From: a virus
Strand: one strand, 5' to 3'
Virus record (IMG/VR): IMGVR_UViG_3300009537_000229
Coordinates: 1 to 20,160 of that record
DNA length: 20,160 bases
Shown: positions 20,048 to 20,160 of the stretch, one piece after another
Layout of the letters: the number at the start of each line of letters is the position of its first letter
Position numbering within the stretch: position 1 is the stretch's first letter
Program-made: the position numbers and the translations under genes
The notes under the pieces: generated by a model
The model's input: only the letters and a program-made list of their open reading frames with translations
Database searches by the model: none
Told to the model about the DNA's origin: nothing

Positions 20048-20160
20048 ATATGATGTTAATAGTTGGGTGCGTTGGAGTAACACTAGCAATGGGAGTTTTT
20101 TTTTATAGGGAAATTAAAACTATCAAAGCATCCGACATCGGATTCGAGTCGCACCGATGC
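20044..20160 (+). CDS. Partial small membrane protein at the window edge
   Basis: A frame starts at ATG 20044, overlapping the stop of the RecA-like gene (ATGA), and is open to the window end (39 codons). The N-terminus is hydrophobic: MNMMLIVGCVGVTLAMGVFF, a likely transmembrane helix or signal anchor, followed by YREIKTIKASDIGFESHRC. GGGATTTGACATG upstream gives a weak ribosome site. The rest is outside the window, so the function is unknown. It could also be part of an insertion that truncates the ATPase gene. Confidence 0.45.
   Translation, partial: MNMMLIVGCVGVTLAMGVFFYREIKTIKASDIGFESHRC

Noticed and set aside
20115-20160. tRNA-like 3' end (GGATTCGAGTC near the window edge)
   Set aside because: The putative T-stem does not pair and no acceptor or anticodon arm is present upstream.

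Overview
This window is part of the genome of a tailed bacteriophage, or of a closely related prophage. It is AT-rich, tightly packed and has two divergent gene blocks. The left block (1-8969, minus strand) encodes DNA packaging and virion head proteins. The right block (9642-20160, plus strand) encodes small early-type proteins and DNA-metabolism enzymes. The capsid protein resembles the SU10-type major head protein family, and a short connector/adaptor follows it. This suggests a podovirus-like phage, although the tail is outside the window. The host cannot be named from this sequence. No integrase, repressor gene, polymerase, tRNA or CRISPR array was seen.

Left block, in transcription order: small terminase subunit, a 66-residue coiled-coil protein, an Acb2-type cyclic-nucleotide sponge (anti-CBASS), large terminase, portal, a small head-region protein, a scaffold-like protein, a decoration-like protein, the major head protein, two small unknown proteins, a head-tail adaptor, and the first 40 codons of a tail-fibre/tip-like gene cut by the window edge. 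The clearest biological point here is the counter-immunity gene sitting between the two terminase genes.

The divergent region (8970-9641) has no convincing gene and is full of signals. It holds a (CT)12 microsatellite in a long pyrimidine tract, a cluster of GATAAT/GAGAAT-type hexamers with two Fur-box-like sites, three copies of a 16-bp dyad TGTYGA-N4-TCGACA, and two candidate plus-strand promoters. Two of the dyads lie on the -35 and -10 boxes of one promoter. That arrangement looks like repressor control.

Right block: a two-gene unit (9642-10464) ends at a strong intrinsic terminator. It is followed by a SprT-like metalloprotease, a small coiled-coil protein, and a 316-bp noncoding module (11357-11672). 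The module is bounded by imperfect 33-bp inverted repeats and contains two large hairpins and a near-consensus promoter, so it is a candidate replication origin or control element. After it come several unknown conserved phage proteins, an SF1B (RecD/Dda-like) helicase, a conserved 223-residue protein and a terminator. Next is a run of small genes, including two membrane proteins, then a Cas4/RecB-like PD-(D/E)XK nuclease whose gene overlaps its upstream neighbour out of frame. The block ends with a zinc-ribbon protein, a truncated RecA/Sak4-like ATPase and a partial membrane protein. Helicase, nuclease and RecA-like ATPase together suggest a replication/recombination module.
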